A stretch of 64,000 bases of DNA, from contig NZ_CP042382.1 in the NCBI RefSeq assembly GCF_007954585.1, forward strand, positions 1,860,001-1,924,000, given 5' to 3'. This document shows positions 50,387-59,263 of the stretch, one piece after another. Positions within the stretch are counted from its first letter, which is position 1, and every line of letters starts with the position of its first letter. The position numbers and the translations under genes were made by a program. Source of the DNA: Pistricoccus aurantiacus. GTDB taxonomy: Bacteria; Pseudomonadota; Gammaproteobacteria; Pseudomonadales; Halomonadaceae. The notes beneath the pieces are model-generated. The model had not been told where the DNA came from. It ran no database searches and saw only the letters and a program-made list of their open reading frames with translations.

Positions 50387-53007
50387 GTCGGATCTCCGCT
50401 CGCATCCGGGGCGAAGCGGCGTCCCCGGAGACGTTCGATAGCGCTTTCCGTGTCGTCTATCAACAGCACCAGCAAATCGCCTTCGCTTGCCTGATCGAAC
50501 GCCTTTGCGACCGCCTGGCGCTCTTCCATGAAAACCTCCACCTGGCAGTTGTCTTCTATTGAATCCGCACCGCTGCGTATCAGCGCACTGGTTTCACCGG
50601 GGGCGCGTCCGCGCGGGTCGCTATCGAAGATAAACAAGCTGTCGTGCATTCTGGCGAGCTGGGCACCCAGGGCCACGAGGTCCTCGTCACGGCGATTGCC
50701 CGGCGCGCCGGCGACACAGAGGCGTCGATGCGCCGGAATACAGCTGACCAGTTCACCGAGGGCCTCGAGGGCCGCCACGTTGTGCCCATAATCGATCAGC
50801 ACCTTCATGCCCGCCGCTTCGATGAAATTGGTGCGCCCGGGGTTCTGGCCCGGCGTGGGATGAAACGTCTGCAGGCCCCGTTGGATATCCGCGATGGAAA
50901 GTCCCAGCGCATAGGCGGCGGCGCTGGCGGCCAGGGCATTGGCGACGTTGAAGCGTGCATGTCCCTCGAAGGTAAGCGGCACTTCAAAGACCGGAACCAC
51001 CTCGGCCTCCACCTTGCCCTGGCGCATCACGATACGCTCGTTGTGCACGGTGAAGGCCACGCCGTGTTCGTTGACATGCTCGCGGATCGTCGGCGAGTCG
51101 GGGTCCAGGGTGAAGAAGACGATATTGCCCCGGGCCCATTGCCGACTGTCGAGCACCCGTGGGTCGTCCGCGTTGAGTACTGCCGTGCCGCCTTGGCGCA
51201 CCGCATCGATCACCACGGATTTGCAGCGAGCCAGTTCCTCCAGGGTATGGATATCGTGTTCGCCCAGGTGGTCGCTGGCGATATTGAGCAATACGCCGAC
51301 ATCGCACTCGTCGAAACCGAGCCCGCGACGCATGATGCCGCCCCGGGCAACCTCGAGTACCGCGTACTCCACCGTGGGCTCCCGCAGCACGATGGCGGCG
51401 GCCTGAGGGCCGCTATAGTCGCCGCGCATGATCACATGGTTATTGATCTCGATGGTGCCGGTACAGGCCATGCCGACGCTGCGGCGCGCATGACGCAGCA
51501 GGTGTGCGAGCAGGCGTACCGTCGTGGTCTTGCCGTTGGTGCCGGTGACGGCCGCGATGGGAACGCGGCCGTTGTCGTCGCTGTCCGGAAACAGCATGTC
51601 CACTACCGGCCGACCCACGTTGCGGCCCAGCCCATGGGTGGGAGACAGGTGCATGCGAAAACCGGGGCCGGCGTTGACCTCCACCACCGCGGCGGACTGG
51701 TCCTCCAGGGGCCGAGTCAGGGTTTCCGACAGCAGATCGATACCGATGATATCGAGCCCGATCAATCGTGCGATACGTTCCGCAGCGTATTTGACTTCCG
51801 GGTGAACGTCGTCGGTCACGTCCGTGGCGGTGCCCCCGGTACTCAGGTTTGCCGTGGACTTCAAGTAGACGATTTCATCCTTGGCGATCACGCTTTGCAG
51901 GGTCAGGTTCTGCTGATCGAGCAAGCGCAGCGACTGCTCGTCTATTTGAATCTGCGTCAGCAGGTTTTCATGGCCGACACCGCGGCGCGGGTCGCCATTT
52001 TCCACGTCCACCAGCGCTTGAATGGAGGATTCACCGTCGCCGATCACATGAGCGGGACGTCGTCTGGCGGCGGCAACAAGCTGACCGTTGATTACCAGCA
52101 GGCGATGATCCTCGCCTTTGACGTATTTCTCGACGATGACCGAAGGGTAGCGGTTAGCCGCGATATCGAAGGCCTCTCGCAGTGCCTGGTCGTCATCGAT
52201 ATCCGTGCTGATACCACGACCGTGATTGCCGATCAGCGGTTTCGTTACGACGGGATAGCCGATGTCTCGAGCGATGTCGAGTGCTTCACTATAGGACTCG
52301 CAAACTCGTCCCTGGGGTACCGGGATGCCTGCGTCGTCAAGTATCTGCTTGGTCCAGTTCTTGTCGTCGGCGATGCCGGCGCCGATCAGATTCGTGCGCC
52401 AGGTCACCGTCGCCTGGATGCGCTGCTGGCGATGGCCCTGGCCTAGTTGTACATAGCTGCTGTCTTCACTCAGACGCGTGCTGGGAATACCACGGTTCCC
52501 GGCGGCCTCGACGATAGCGGCGGTGGATGGCCCCAGCATGTTGTCGTCGCGCACATTCTTGAGCCGCGTGATGATGGCGGGCATGTCGATGGCGTCGCCG
52601 CTGAACAGCCGTTCGACGAAATCCACGGCTTCCACCCCTGCGGCGAGACCACAGGCCTCGTCCCGATAGCGATAGATGACGTTGTAGATACCGCTGTCAT
52701 AGGCGTCGATGGTCTTGCCGTAGCCGACGGAGAAGCCGATCAGATTCTGCAGTTCGATGGCCACGTGCTCGACAATATGGCCGGCCCAGGTACCGCGAGC
52801 CAGCCGCTCCAGAAACCCGCCGGGGCGGCCCACGGAGCAGCGGTGTTCCTGCAGCGTGGGAATGAGTTCGCTGATGCGCTGGACGATATCCGGGGCGGTA
52901 TCGCTCGGTCGCTGTTCCAGCTCGCCGATGTCCAGGCGCAGAAAAATGGCCTGATAGCGGCTGTAATAGTTCGGGCCGCGCAGGGCGCGGTGTTCCAGGA
53001 TGTTCAT
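50383..53007 (-). CDS. cphA: CphA, cyanophycin synthetase (CphA1 type)
   Basis: This 874-residue enzyme has three parts. An N-terminal domain (about 1-160) contains HIVEH at residues 77-81 within GTWAGHIVEHVAIELQ; this motif lies in the domain reported to act as a primer-generating metallopeptidase in some CphA1 enzymes. An ATP-grasp domain (about 170-480) adds aspartate to the backbone (VEKYVKGEDHRLLVINGQLV, VVEVNAGPGFRMHL). A Mur-ligase-like domain (about 485-870) with P-loop AVTGTNGKTTT adds arginine. The product is multi-L-arginyl-poly-L-aspartate, an insoluble nitrogen, carbon and energy store. Both ends overlap neighbouring genes by four bases. Confidence 0.95.
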   Translation of the reverse strand: MNILEHRALRGPNYYSRYQAIFLRLDIGELEQRPSDTAPDIVQRISELIPTLQEHRCSVGRPGGFLERLARGTWAGHIVEHVAIELQNLIGFSVGYGKTIDAYDSGIYNVIYRYRDEACGLAAGVEAVDFVERLFSGDAIDMPAIITRLKNVRDDNMLGPSTAAIVEAAGNRGIPSTRLSEDSSYVQLGQGHRQQRIQATVTWRTNLIGAGIADDKNWTKQILDDAGIPVPQGRVCESYSEALDIARDIGYPVVTKPLIGNHGRGISTDIDDDQALREAFDIAANRYPSVIVEKYVKGEDHRLLVINGQLVAAARRRPAHVIGDGESSIQALVDVENGDPRRGVGHENLLTQIQIDEQSLRLLDQQNLTLQSVIAKDEIVYLKSTANLSTGGTATDVTDDVHPEVKYAAERIARLIGLDIIGIDLLSETLTRPLEDQSAAVVEVNAGPGFRMHLSPTHGLGRNVGRPVVDMLFPDSDDNGRVPIAAVTGTNGKTTTVRLLAHLLRHARRSVGMACTGTIEINNHVIMRGDYSGPQAAAIVLREPTVEYAVLEVARGGIMRRGLGFDECDVGVLLNIASDHLGEHDIHTLEELARCKSVVIDAVRQGGTAVLNADDPRVLDSRQWARGNIVFFTLDPDSPTIREHVNEHGVAFTVHNERIVMRQGKVEAEVVPVFEVPLTFEGHARFNVANALAASAAAYALGLSIADIQRGLQTFHPTPGQNPGRTNFIEAAGMKVLIDYGHNVAALEALGELVSCIPAHRRLCVAGAPGNRRDEDLVALGAQLARMHDSLFIFDSDPRGRAPGETSALIRSGADSIEDNCQVEVFMEERQAVAKAFDQASEGDLLVLLIDDTESAIERLRGRRFAPDASGDPT

Positions 53008-53903
53008 GGGATTTCCTTTTCCTTGAGAACAGCAGTGAGCTCGTCGGCGACGAGGTAACGGCGTGCATCGATGTCGAACCCATGTCCGCTGATCAAGGCA
53101 TGTACGATCGTGTTCTCGATGGCCACGGGTTCTCCCATCGACAGGGCGGCGATGTTCGAGCTTGCCAGCTTCTGGCTGTCGATGATGATCACATGTCCAG
53201 AACCGATGACTTCAAGAACCCGATTTGGGTGAATGATCACCGCCGCGTCCTCGCCGATTCCCACGCCCAACTGTCCCGGATTGGACGCGCCGGCTTCCAT
53301 CAAGCGGGTAAATCGCCCCCGGTTGAGAAAGTGGCTGTCGATCATCAGGCCGCTGACCAGCCCGAGACCTGACGCCATATGGACCGCGCCCTTGCGCAAG
53401 GCATCCTCGGCGGCGCCGCCGTAGATCATGGTGCTCGGCAGCGCCGCGGCGCCGGCGCTGGTGCCGGCCACCACCGCACCCGCCCCGGAGCGTTGACGGA
53501 TGGCTTCCAGCACCGGGGAGCCGCCTATGGCGCTGGTCAGATGAAGCTGGTCACCACCGGTAAAGAAAATAACCCCGCTTCGCTCGATCAGGCGCACTGC
53601 CTCCGGGTCGGCGGCTTGACGGCGATCCTGCATCGCCAGCGTATGGACTCGACTCGCACCCAGGCGTTCGAAGGCTGCTCTATAGACGGGAAGTATCTGA
53701 CCCGGGATGGAGCTTGCGGCAGCGATGACCACGACTTCGCTGTTGCCTTCCGGGGCGAGGGCAAAGACCTGTTTCAGGATGGCAAGATCGGAGGTTCTGT
53801 CCTCCGCGCCGCCGATGGCCACGAGAAGGCCCGGTGAGCCGGGGCTTGATGAGACGGCGTTTGATGAAATAGCGCTTGATGAAATAGGGCGATGTATTGT
53901 CAT
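53004..53903 (-). CDS. cphB: CphB, cyanophycinase
   Basis: This 299-residue S51-type serine peptidase has the nucleophile S149 in VVAGTSAGAAALPSTMI, GGAEDRTSDLAIL near residue 31 and FTGGDQLHL; YGG and SHFLNRGRFTRL complete the fold. It cuts cyanophycin to beta-Asp-Arg dipeptides. It opens the operon, with AAGGA and five further bases before the ATG, and its stop overlaps the cphA start. The first 22 residues are a Ser-rich five-residue repeat (PISSS, AISSN, AVSSS) encoded by three 15-bp tandem repeats and are not part of the conserved domain. No signal peptide is evident, so it acts in the cytoplasm. Confidence 0.94.
   Translation of the reverse strand: MTIHRPISSSAISSNAVSSSPGSPGLLVAIGGAEDRTSDLAILKQVFALAPEGNSEVVVIAAASSIPGQILPVYRAAFERLGASRVHTLAMQDRRQAADPEAVRLIERSGVIFFTGGDQLHLTSAIGGSPVLEAIRQRSGAGAVVAGTSAGAAALPSTMIYGGAAEDALRKGAVHMASGLGLVSGLMIDSHFLNRGRFTRLMEAGASNPGQLGVGIGEDAAVIIHPNRVLEVIGSGHVIIIDSQKLASSNIAALSMGEPVAIENTIVHALISGHGFDIDARRYLVADELTAVLKEKEIP
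53846..53890. repeat. Three 15-bp tandem repeats inside the cphB 5' end
   Basis: Units TTGATGAGACGGCGT, TTGATGAAATAGCGC and TTGATGAAATAGGGC follow head to tail. They are in frame with cphB and encode the Ser-rich pentapeptide repeat at its N-terminus. Units are whole multiples of three, so copy-number change would keep the reading frame. Confidence 0.75.
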
Positions 53904-54033
53904 TCTTTTCCTTCGCGACTAAACGATACGGCCAGGGAAATGCCTAAGCAATACCCTGAGTATACGGCGCTTTTACTCACATAACGGCGTTTTCGTTTTC
54001 GTTGTATGGTTAAAAAAACACAAGGTAAATCCC

Positions 54034-54552
54034 ATGGCTTACCGCTTCTTGTACTTGTCGGCTGGCGCTACGTTGCTGGTTTTTTCCGCGATTTCTCCTG
54101 CCGATAGCGCGCAGCCTCCCTCCTGCTCGCCGAGCGAAACCCACCAGGCCTGGCTCGAGCGGGTCAACCAGGCCAGAAGTCAGCCCCGCCAGTGCGGTGA
54201 CGAATCCTTTCAGGCCGTCGAGTCGCTGACCTGGAGCTGCGCCCTGGAGGCAGCCGCCAAGGACTACGCAAAGAACATGGCGGAAAACGATTTCTTCAGT
54301 CATACCAGCCCTTCCGGTAAAGATGTTGGAGAGCGGGTGCGGGATCAAGGCTACGACTGGTGGGCGGTGGGGGAGAACATCGCCGCGGGACAGGATTCCA
54401 TCGAGGCGGTGATCGAAGGCTGGCTTTCGAGCCCGGGCCACTGCGCCAATCTCATGAGCGAGAAATTTAGCGAGATGGGCATGGCCAGGGCACAAGCGCC
54501 GGGTTCCGTGTACTCGCCTTACTGGACGCAGATCTTCGCCAGGCCGAAGTAG
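54034..54552 (+). CDS. Secreted CAP-domain (SCP/PR-1) protein
   Basis: The protein has 172 residues. The signal peptide is LYLSAGATLLVFSAISPADS, cleaved near residue 25. The CAP domain has the hallmarks HQAWLERVNQARSQPRQCG, LEAAAKDYAKNMAENDFFSH, VGENIAAGQDSIEAVIEGWL and SSPGHCANLM with the His/Glu set of the family. Bacterial CAP proteins of the YkwD type are secreted and of uncertain function. Four cysteines could form two disulfides. It is divergent from the cyanophycin operon, sharing 130 bp. Confidence 0.88.
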   Translation: MAYRFLYLSAGATLLVFSAISPADSAQPPSCSPSETHQAWLERVNQARSQPRQCGDESFQAVESLTWSCALEAAAKDYAKNMAENDFFSHTSPSGKDVGERVRDQGYDWWAVGENIAAGQDSIEAVIEGWLSSPGHCANLMSEKFSEMGMARAQAPGSVYSPYWTQIFARPK

Positions 54553-54802
54553 AGAGGCAGCAGAACTCGATTTTCGTGCTTCTTTTCAACGCCTGTGACG
54601 GCTGCCTGGCTGAGCGATGACTCGCTCCAGGGCCAAAGCCCCTCGCTCAAAGGCCTGTTTTTGCTTTTCCAAAATACTGCTACGCTGATAGCGAGTGAAT
54701 GGAAAATAGAAATAGTAAAAGGCATTCCAGTTCAATCGCTGACCCATGGTGTCAGTAGAATCAAGTAGACAATCGCGTAGGACACTACTCAGGAGAGAGA
54801 CG

Positions 54803-55012
54803 ATGAAGGATTCCAAGACGGACAAGTCCGAAGGCATGATCGACAAGGCGGCAGGCAAGATCAAGGAGGCGCTGGGCAAGGCCAGTGATGACAAGAGTAC
54901 CGAAGCCGAAGGCAAGGCGCAGGCCTCCAAGGGAGACGCCAAGCGAGCCAAGGGCAACGTGAAGGATGCTCTCGATCCAGGAAGCGATTCTCAAAAGACC
55001 AATAATCCGTAG
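54803..55012 (+). CDS. CsbD-family stress protein
   Basis: This 69-residue hydrophilic protein is rich in Lys, Asp, Ala and Gly, with the CsbD pattern SEGMIDKAAGKIKEALGKA followed by AEGKAQASKGDAKRAKG. Members are small general-stress proteins, often controlled by stationary-phase or stress sigma factors; the molecular function is unknown. AGGAGAGAG precedes ATG 54803. The frame extends to 54746 without a ribosome site. The 250 bp upstream hold no other gene. Confidence 0.88.
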   Translation: MKDSKTDKSEGMIDKAAGKIKEALGKASDDKSTEAEGKAQASKGDAKRAKGNVKDALDPGSDSQKTNNP

Positions 55013-55081
55013 CACTGATTCCCAGCTTGCATCGAACCATCGCCGGGCCGTGAAAGCGGTCCGGCGATGGCGTTTTTTTAC

Positions 55082-55158
55082 TGGCGCCCCCATCAGGATT
55101 CGAACCTGAGACCTTCCCCTTAGGAGGGGGACGCTCTATCCAGCTGAGCTATGGGGGC
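55082..55158 (-). tRNA. tRNA-Arg (anticodon CCU)
   Basis: Read on the minus strand, the 77-base gene starts GCCCCCATAGCTCAG and ends TGGGGGC-G-CCA. The acceptor stem is GCCCCCA/TGGGGGC. The anticodon loop CTCCTAA between TCCCC and GGGGA gives anticodon CCU, decoding AGG. The T arm GGTTCGAATCC is standard and CCA is encoded. AGG is a rare codon in this GC-rich genome, so this is probably a low-copy tRNA. Confidence 0.93.
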
Positions 55159-55311
55159 TAAAAAGGCGAGACATCCTGTATACCAGGAACTGTGTCGCGG
55201 GCGGGGCACAGTATAAAGCGCGTGCCGGGCAAGTTAAACCCGATTCGGTCCGGGCGGTGATCGATGCTAGAGTAGCCTCCTCATTGCCCGATGATGCCGC
55301 CTGCGATTTTC

Positions 55312-56127
55312 ATGTCAGCTTCTTCTTCAAGTGATATCTCACCACTTTCTCCTTTGGGCGATCGTCATTTCGACGGCCTGGCGGACAAGTTCGCCACCAG
55401 CCTTTACGCCACTTCTCGAGGCGAGATTCGCTTGCGCCTGTTGAATGCGCTGCTGCCGCGCCAGCTTGATCTACGAGGACAAAGGGTACTGGACGTGGGT
55501 GGTGGGCTAGGGCAAATGGCGGCCTGGTTCGCGGAGCGCGGCCATAGGGTGACCCTGGCGGAGCCGGCGGCGGAAATGCTGGCCCGAGCGCGGGAGGCGC
55601 TTGAAGGTCAGCCTGTGGAATTGATTCAGACGACGCTACAGGCGTTGCCGGAAAAAGCGCCAGGGCCTTGGTCGCTGGTGGTTTGCCATGCGGTGCTGGA
55701 ATGGCTGGCGGATCCGCGAGAGGCGCTGCGGATTCTCGCTTCGCTGGTAGCACCCGGTGGCCAGCTATCGCTGATGGTGTTCAACCGTGACGCGCTGCGG
55801 CTCTCCAATATCGTCAAGGGCAATCTGGACAAGGTGCTGGACGATCGTCTGGCGGGTACCGGCAAGCGTCAACGACTGACGCCGATCTCACCGCTGACCC
55901 ATGCGGATATCGAGGCTTGGGCGACGGAAAATGATCTGGTGATGGAAGCGGTGGCGGGCGTTCGAGTCTTTTATGATTATCTTCGCGAGCGTGATCCCCA
56001 AGGAGATACCCTGACCAAGCTGATCGAGCTGGAACACCGCTACTGCGAAGCGGAGCCTTACTGGCGACTGGGGCGCTATCTGTTGTATACCCTGCGCAAG
56101 CCGACCATCCAGGAGAAAGATTCATGA
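55312..56127 (+). CDS. cmoM: CmoM, tRNA 5-carboxymethoxyuridine methyltransferase
   Basis: This 271-residue SAM-dependent methyltransferase matches E. coli CmoM (SmtA). FDGLADKFATSLYATSRGEI aligns with the conserved N-terminus, and SAM motif I is RVLDVGGGLGQMAAWFAERG. VVCHAVLEWLADPREAL, VRVFYDYLRERD and LIELEHRYCEAEPYWRLGRY are family-specific. It methylates cmo5U34 in certain tRNAs, widening wobble decoding. ATG 55312 is taken; ATG 55291/55294 are in frame and neither has a clear ribosome site. Its last four bases overlap the rsmC start. Confidence 0.9.
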   Translation: MSASSSSDISPLSPLGDRHFDGLADKFATSLYATSRGEIRLRLLNALLPRQLDLRGQRVLDVGGGLGQMAAWFAERGHRVTLAEPAAEMLARAREALEGQPVELIQTTLQALPEKAPGPWSLVVCHAVLEWLADPREALRILASLVAPGGQLSLMVFNRDALRLSNIVKGNLDKVLDDRLAGTGKRQRLTPISPLTHADIEAWATENDLVMEAVAGVRVFYDYLRERDPQGDTLTKLIELEHRYCEAEPYWRLGRYLLYTLRKPTIQEKDS

Positions 56128-57116
56128 GCGCGCAAACGCCGGTCTGCCAGCTACTGCAACGCCAGGACATGGATTACCGCGACTGGCTGTGGGTAGCGCC
56201 GCCTCGGGATACCTGGCTGGAAGCGGGGCAGGGCCGTTTGCTGAGCGCCGATCACTCGATTCTCGAGGCCTGGCGCGAGCAAGGCCGACCCGTGCATTCG
56301 GCGCTGGATAGCGATCTGGGCTCGCCCCCGGGAGCGGTACTATTCTGGCCCAAGACCCATGCCCTGGGGGAGTGGTGGCTGCTCAAGCTGTGCCAGGATC
56401 TGCCGGAGGGCACGCCGCTTCAGGTGGTGGGAGAAAACCAGGGCGGCATCAAGCGAGTGCTCAAGGTGCTTGCGGCCCTGGGGCTCGGCTGTCGCAAGCT
56501 CGATAGCGCTCGGCGCTGCAGTCTGTTCGATACCAAGCTGCGCCGAGTGGGTATCGACCCGGAACTGGCCTGGACCCGCTTCGAGGCCCAGGAACTGACC
56601 CTGATCAGCCATCCCGGGGTGTTCGGCCACGGCAAGCTGGACGAGGGCACCCAACTATTGCTGGAGGCACTGCCGGAGCTGCTGCCGAAAGGCGATTGTC
56701 GTGTGCTGGACATGGGCTGTGGCGATGGGGTGATCGCCGCCTGGCTGGCGCGACGTGGCGCCCGGGTGAGCGCGGTTGACAGCAATCTCTTTGCGGTGGA
56801 AGCCACCCGGCGCACCCTGGCGACCAATCGGCTCGAGGGTCGAGCGCTATCGAGCGATGTGTATTCGGCACTGAATGATGAGCGCTTCGATGTGATCGTC
56901 AGCAATCCGCCGTTTCATCAGGAGCGCAGCATCGATTATGGCCCGGCAGCGCGGCTGATCGAGCAGGCTCCAGCGCATCTCGAAAAAGGCGGACGTTTGG
57001 TCCTGGTCGCCAATACCTTCCTGCCTTATGCGGATCGACTCGAAGCTGCCTTCGGAAGTTTTCGTGTCATCGCCGATGATCGGCGTTTTCGGGTGTACGA
57101 AGTACAAAAAAATTAA
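56124..57116 (+). CDS. rsmC: RsmC, 16S rRNA (guanine-1207-N2) methyltransferase
   Basis: This 330-residue protein has two methyltransferase-like halves. The N-terminal half is degenerate and aids folding; the C-terminal half has SAM motif I CRVLDMGCGDGVIAAWLAR and the N2-guanine catalytic motif VSNPPFHQ. RsmC methylates G1207 in helix 34 of assembled 30S subunits. ATG 56124 overlaps the stop of cmoM, making a two-gene RNA-modification operon. HPGVFGHGKLDEGTQLL between the halves is characteristic. Confidence 0.92.
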   Translation: MSAQTPVCQLLQRQDMDYRDWLWVAPPRDTWLEAGQGRLLSADHSILEAWREQGRPVHSALDSDLGSPPGAVLFWPKTHALGEWWLLKLCQDLPEGTPLQVVGENQGGIKRVLKVLAALGLGCRKLDSARRCSLFDTKLRRVGIDPELAWTRFEAQELTLISHPGVFGHGKLDEGTQLLLEALPELLPKGDCRVLDMGCGDGVIAAWLARRGARVSAVDSNLFAVEATRRTLATNRLEGRALSSDVYSALNDERFDVIVSNPPFHQERSIDYGPAARLIEQAPAHLEKGGRLVLVANTFLPYADRLEAAFGSFRVIADDRRFRVYEVQKN

Positions 57117-57146
57117 TCTAATGAATTGCTTGAAAGGGGATAAGGA

Positions 57147-57860
57147 ATGGCAGTGGATCGAACCCTGCAGGGGCTGGTATTGGGTGGCCTGGTGGCGATC
57201 GGCCTGGTGTGGGGCGGCAGCTATATCAAGGATGCCGCCCAGGTGTGGCGGGATGCCAATCGCAGCGTCACCGTCAAGGGGCTTGCCGAGCGAGAAGTGG
57301 CGGCCAACGTGGCGCTTTGGCCGCTGCACTATAGCGTGGCCGGAAACGAACTGAGCGGCTTGCAGGCAGAGCTTGCTCAAGATGAAGCGACGATTCGGGA
57401 GTTCCTGGAGGCACAGGGCTTCGATGCGAGCAATATCAGCGTCACGCCGCCCCAGGTACAGGATCGCTATGCCAATAATTACGGCAATTCACAGCCGGAA
57501 GAGCGCTATTCCGGCGAGGCCACGGTGCTCTTGCGCACGCCCAAGGTCAGCGCGGTCAAGGCCGCCCTGCCGAAGACCTCGCAGCTGGTGCGCGAAGGGG
57601 TGCTGCTGTCGCCCAACTACGAATACCGTACCGAATTCCTGTTTACCGATCTGGAGCGGATCAAGCCGGAGATGATCGCCGAAGCCACCGCGGACGCCCG
57701 CCGCGCCGCCCAGCAGTTTGCCGAGGATTCCGGCAGCCGGGTAGGCGCGATCAAGCGCGCCAGCCAAGGGTATTTCTCCATCGAGGACCTGGACAGCTAT
57801 ACCCCGGACCTCAAGAAGGTCCGGGTGGTGACCACCATCGATTACGCCTTGGAAGACTGA
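57147..57860 (+). CDS. SIMPL-domain (DUF541) protein
   Basis: This 237-residue protein has an N-terminal membrane anchor or signal (LQGLVLGGLVAIGLVWGGSY). The SIMPL/DUF541 domain starts RSVTVKGLAEREVAANVALW and continues with GFDASNISVTPPQVQDRYAN, FLFTDLERIKPEMIAEATAD and ARRAAQQFAEDSGSRVGAIK. Such proteins are periplasmic or membrane-attached. Relatives include BP26/OMP28, which forms channel-like assemblies, and YggE, linked to oxidative stress; the function here is unknown. AAGGGGATAAGG precedes the ATG. Confidence 0.87.
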   Translation: MAVDRTLQGLVLGGLVAIGLVWGGSYIKDAAQVWRDANRSVTVKGLAEREVAANVALWPLHYSVAGNELSGLQAELAQDEATIREFLEAQGFDASNISVTPPQVQDRYANNYGNSQPEERYSGEATVLLRTPKVSAVKAALPKTSQLVREGVLLSPNYEYRTEFLFTDLERIKPEMIAEATADARRAAQQFAEDSGSRVGAIKRASQGYFSIEDLDSYTPDLKKVRVVTTIDYALED

Positions 57861-57871
57861 GCGCTTTGGAC

Positions 57872-58426
57872 CTAGGCCTGAGGGTCTCGATAGTGAATCT
57901 CGGTGATCAGGTAGGTAGTGCTGCCCCCCGGGGCGGCCACCGTGGCTTCGTCGTCGAGCGACTTGCCGAGCAGCGCCCGGGCTAGCGGCGCGTCGACGCT
58001 GATCCAGCGCTTCTGGGTATCCGTCTCGTCGTGACCGACGATGCGGATCTCGAGTTCTTCGCCGGCTTCGTCTTCCGGGGTGATAAGAGCCAGAGTGACG
58101 AAGGCACCGAAATATACCTTGCCCCTATCCGCCGGCAGACGATCCACCACCTGCACCTCCTCCAGGCGCTTGGTCAGGTAGCGAATCCGCGCGATGACCC
58201 GGTTGAGTTCCTTCTTGTTGTAGGTGTAATCCGCATTCTCGCTGCGATCGCCGAGCGCCGCCGCTTCTCCCACCTTGGCGGAAAGCGCCGGGCGCTTGAC
58301 CCGGGAAAGGTGCTCGAGAATACCCTGCAGTCGCGCCTGGCCCTCTGCGGTGATCAAGGGGCTCTTGGGTTCCTGGCGCGGGTCCTTGGCCGGGTCCCGC
58401 CAGCGGGTCATGTTGCGGCCTTGCAT
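57872..58426 (-). CDS. greB: GreB, transcription elongation factor
   Basis: This 184-residue protein has the N-terminal antiparallel coiled coil (LSRVKRPALSAKVGEAAALG, then ENADYTYNKKELNRVIARI), ending in the acidic tip GDRSENADY that enters the RNA polymerase channel. The C-terminal FKBP-like domain has RIVGHDETDTQKRWISVDAP and ARALLGKSLDDEATV. YTYNKKELN and the basic patch favour GreB over GreA. Two starts are possible: 58426 (AAGGAA upstream) and 58411, where homology to the conserved N-terminus begins. Convergent with the SIMPL gene. Confidence 0.9.
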   Translation of the reverse strand: MQGRNMTRWRDPAKDPRQEPKSPLITAEGQARLQGILEHLSRVKRPALSAKVGEAAALGDRSENADYTYNKKELNRVIARIRYLTKRLEEVQVVDRLPADRGKVYFGAFVTLALITPEDEAGEELEIRIVGHDETDTQKRWISVDAPLARALLGKSLDDEATVAAPGGSTTYLITEIHYRDPQA

Positions 58427-58593
58427 GTTTTTTCCTTGAAATGTCGGGGCATTTGATCGGCGATTCTACAAGTCGAGGAGGTCGGAGGCTAAGATCGGTG
58501 GCGATAATAGAGCGCTGCATCGAAAGCAGCGTTCAAGCATGTCCGAGAATATGCGATAAAACCTTTGATCGAATACAAGAAAAGGATGCCGTC

Positions 58594-59226
58594 ATGAAAG
58601 GGTTTGTCGCCGTATTATGGGGAATGCTGCTCGTCTTGATGCCATTCGCTGCCTGCCATGCTCAGGACAGCGAGCTTTTTGCCTTGAAAAACCGCTGGGA
58701 ATATATCACCACCCAGACGCCTGAGAACAAGCGCGCCGATGCCTTGGGCGAACTGGCGGAGGATGCCAAGGCGCTGGCGAAAACCTATCCGAACAACGCT
58801 CGAGTGCTGGTCTGGCAGGGCATCGTGCTGGCGTCCCAGGCGCGGGCCAAGGGCGGCGTCGGGGCGCTGGGCTTGGCCAAGGAAGCCCGAGCATCGCTGG
58901 AACAGGCCATCCGTCTCGACCCGCAAGGTAACGCGGGTTCTGCCTATGTCACGCTGGGGGCGCTCTATGACCGGGTGCCGGGCTGGCCGCTGGGTTTCGG
59001 CGACGCCGATCAGGCGGAGCGCATGTTCGAGAAGGCATTGCGGATTCGTCCCGCAGGGATCGACGTCAACTATTATTATGCGGTGTTCCTGCAAGACGAG
59101 GGTCGTCTTGCGGAGGCGCGCCAGCATGCCCGTCGCGCCGTGGAAGGCGAGGCGAGAGCTGGGCGGGAGACCTCCGATGAAGCGCTACGCCAGGAGGCCA
59201 GACGACTGCTGCGCGAGCTCGAATGA
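58594..59226 (+). CDS. Periplasmic TPR-repeat protein
   Basis: This 210-residue protein has a signal peptide (VLWGMLLVLMPFAACHA) and three or so TPR-like helical pairs. One is ARASLEQAIRLDPQGNAGSA; a second is DADQAERMFEKALRIRPAG; a third is RLAEARQHARRAVEGEARAG. Homologous small TPR proteins of Halomonas-type genomes are uncharacterised; they probably mediate protein contacts in the periplasm. ATG 58594 follows AAAAGGA. The PhoD-like gene starts 37 bp downstream and may be cotranscribed. Confidence 0.8.
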   Translation: MKGFVAVLWGMLLVLMPFAACHAQDSELFALKNRWEYITTQTPENKRADALGELAEDAKALAKTYPNNARVLVWQGIVLASQARAKGGVGALGLAKEARASLEQAIRLDPQGNAGSAYVTLGALYDRVPGWPLGFGDADQAERMFEKALRIRPAGIDVNYYYAVFLQDEGRLAEARQHARRAVEGEARAGRETSDEALRQEARRLLRELE

Positions 59227-59263
59227 ATGACGTCCTGCGCCGGGCTGGAGTAACCTGGCGCTT

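Noticed and set aside
50644-52446. A 600-codon open frame opposite cphA
   Set aside because: It lies entirely within the well-supported cyanophycin synthetase gene, has no domain, and its residue composition is that of an antisense shadow.
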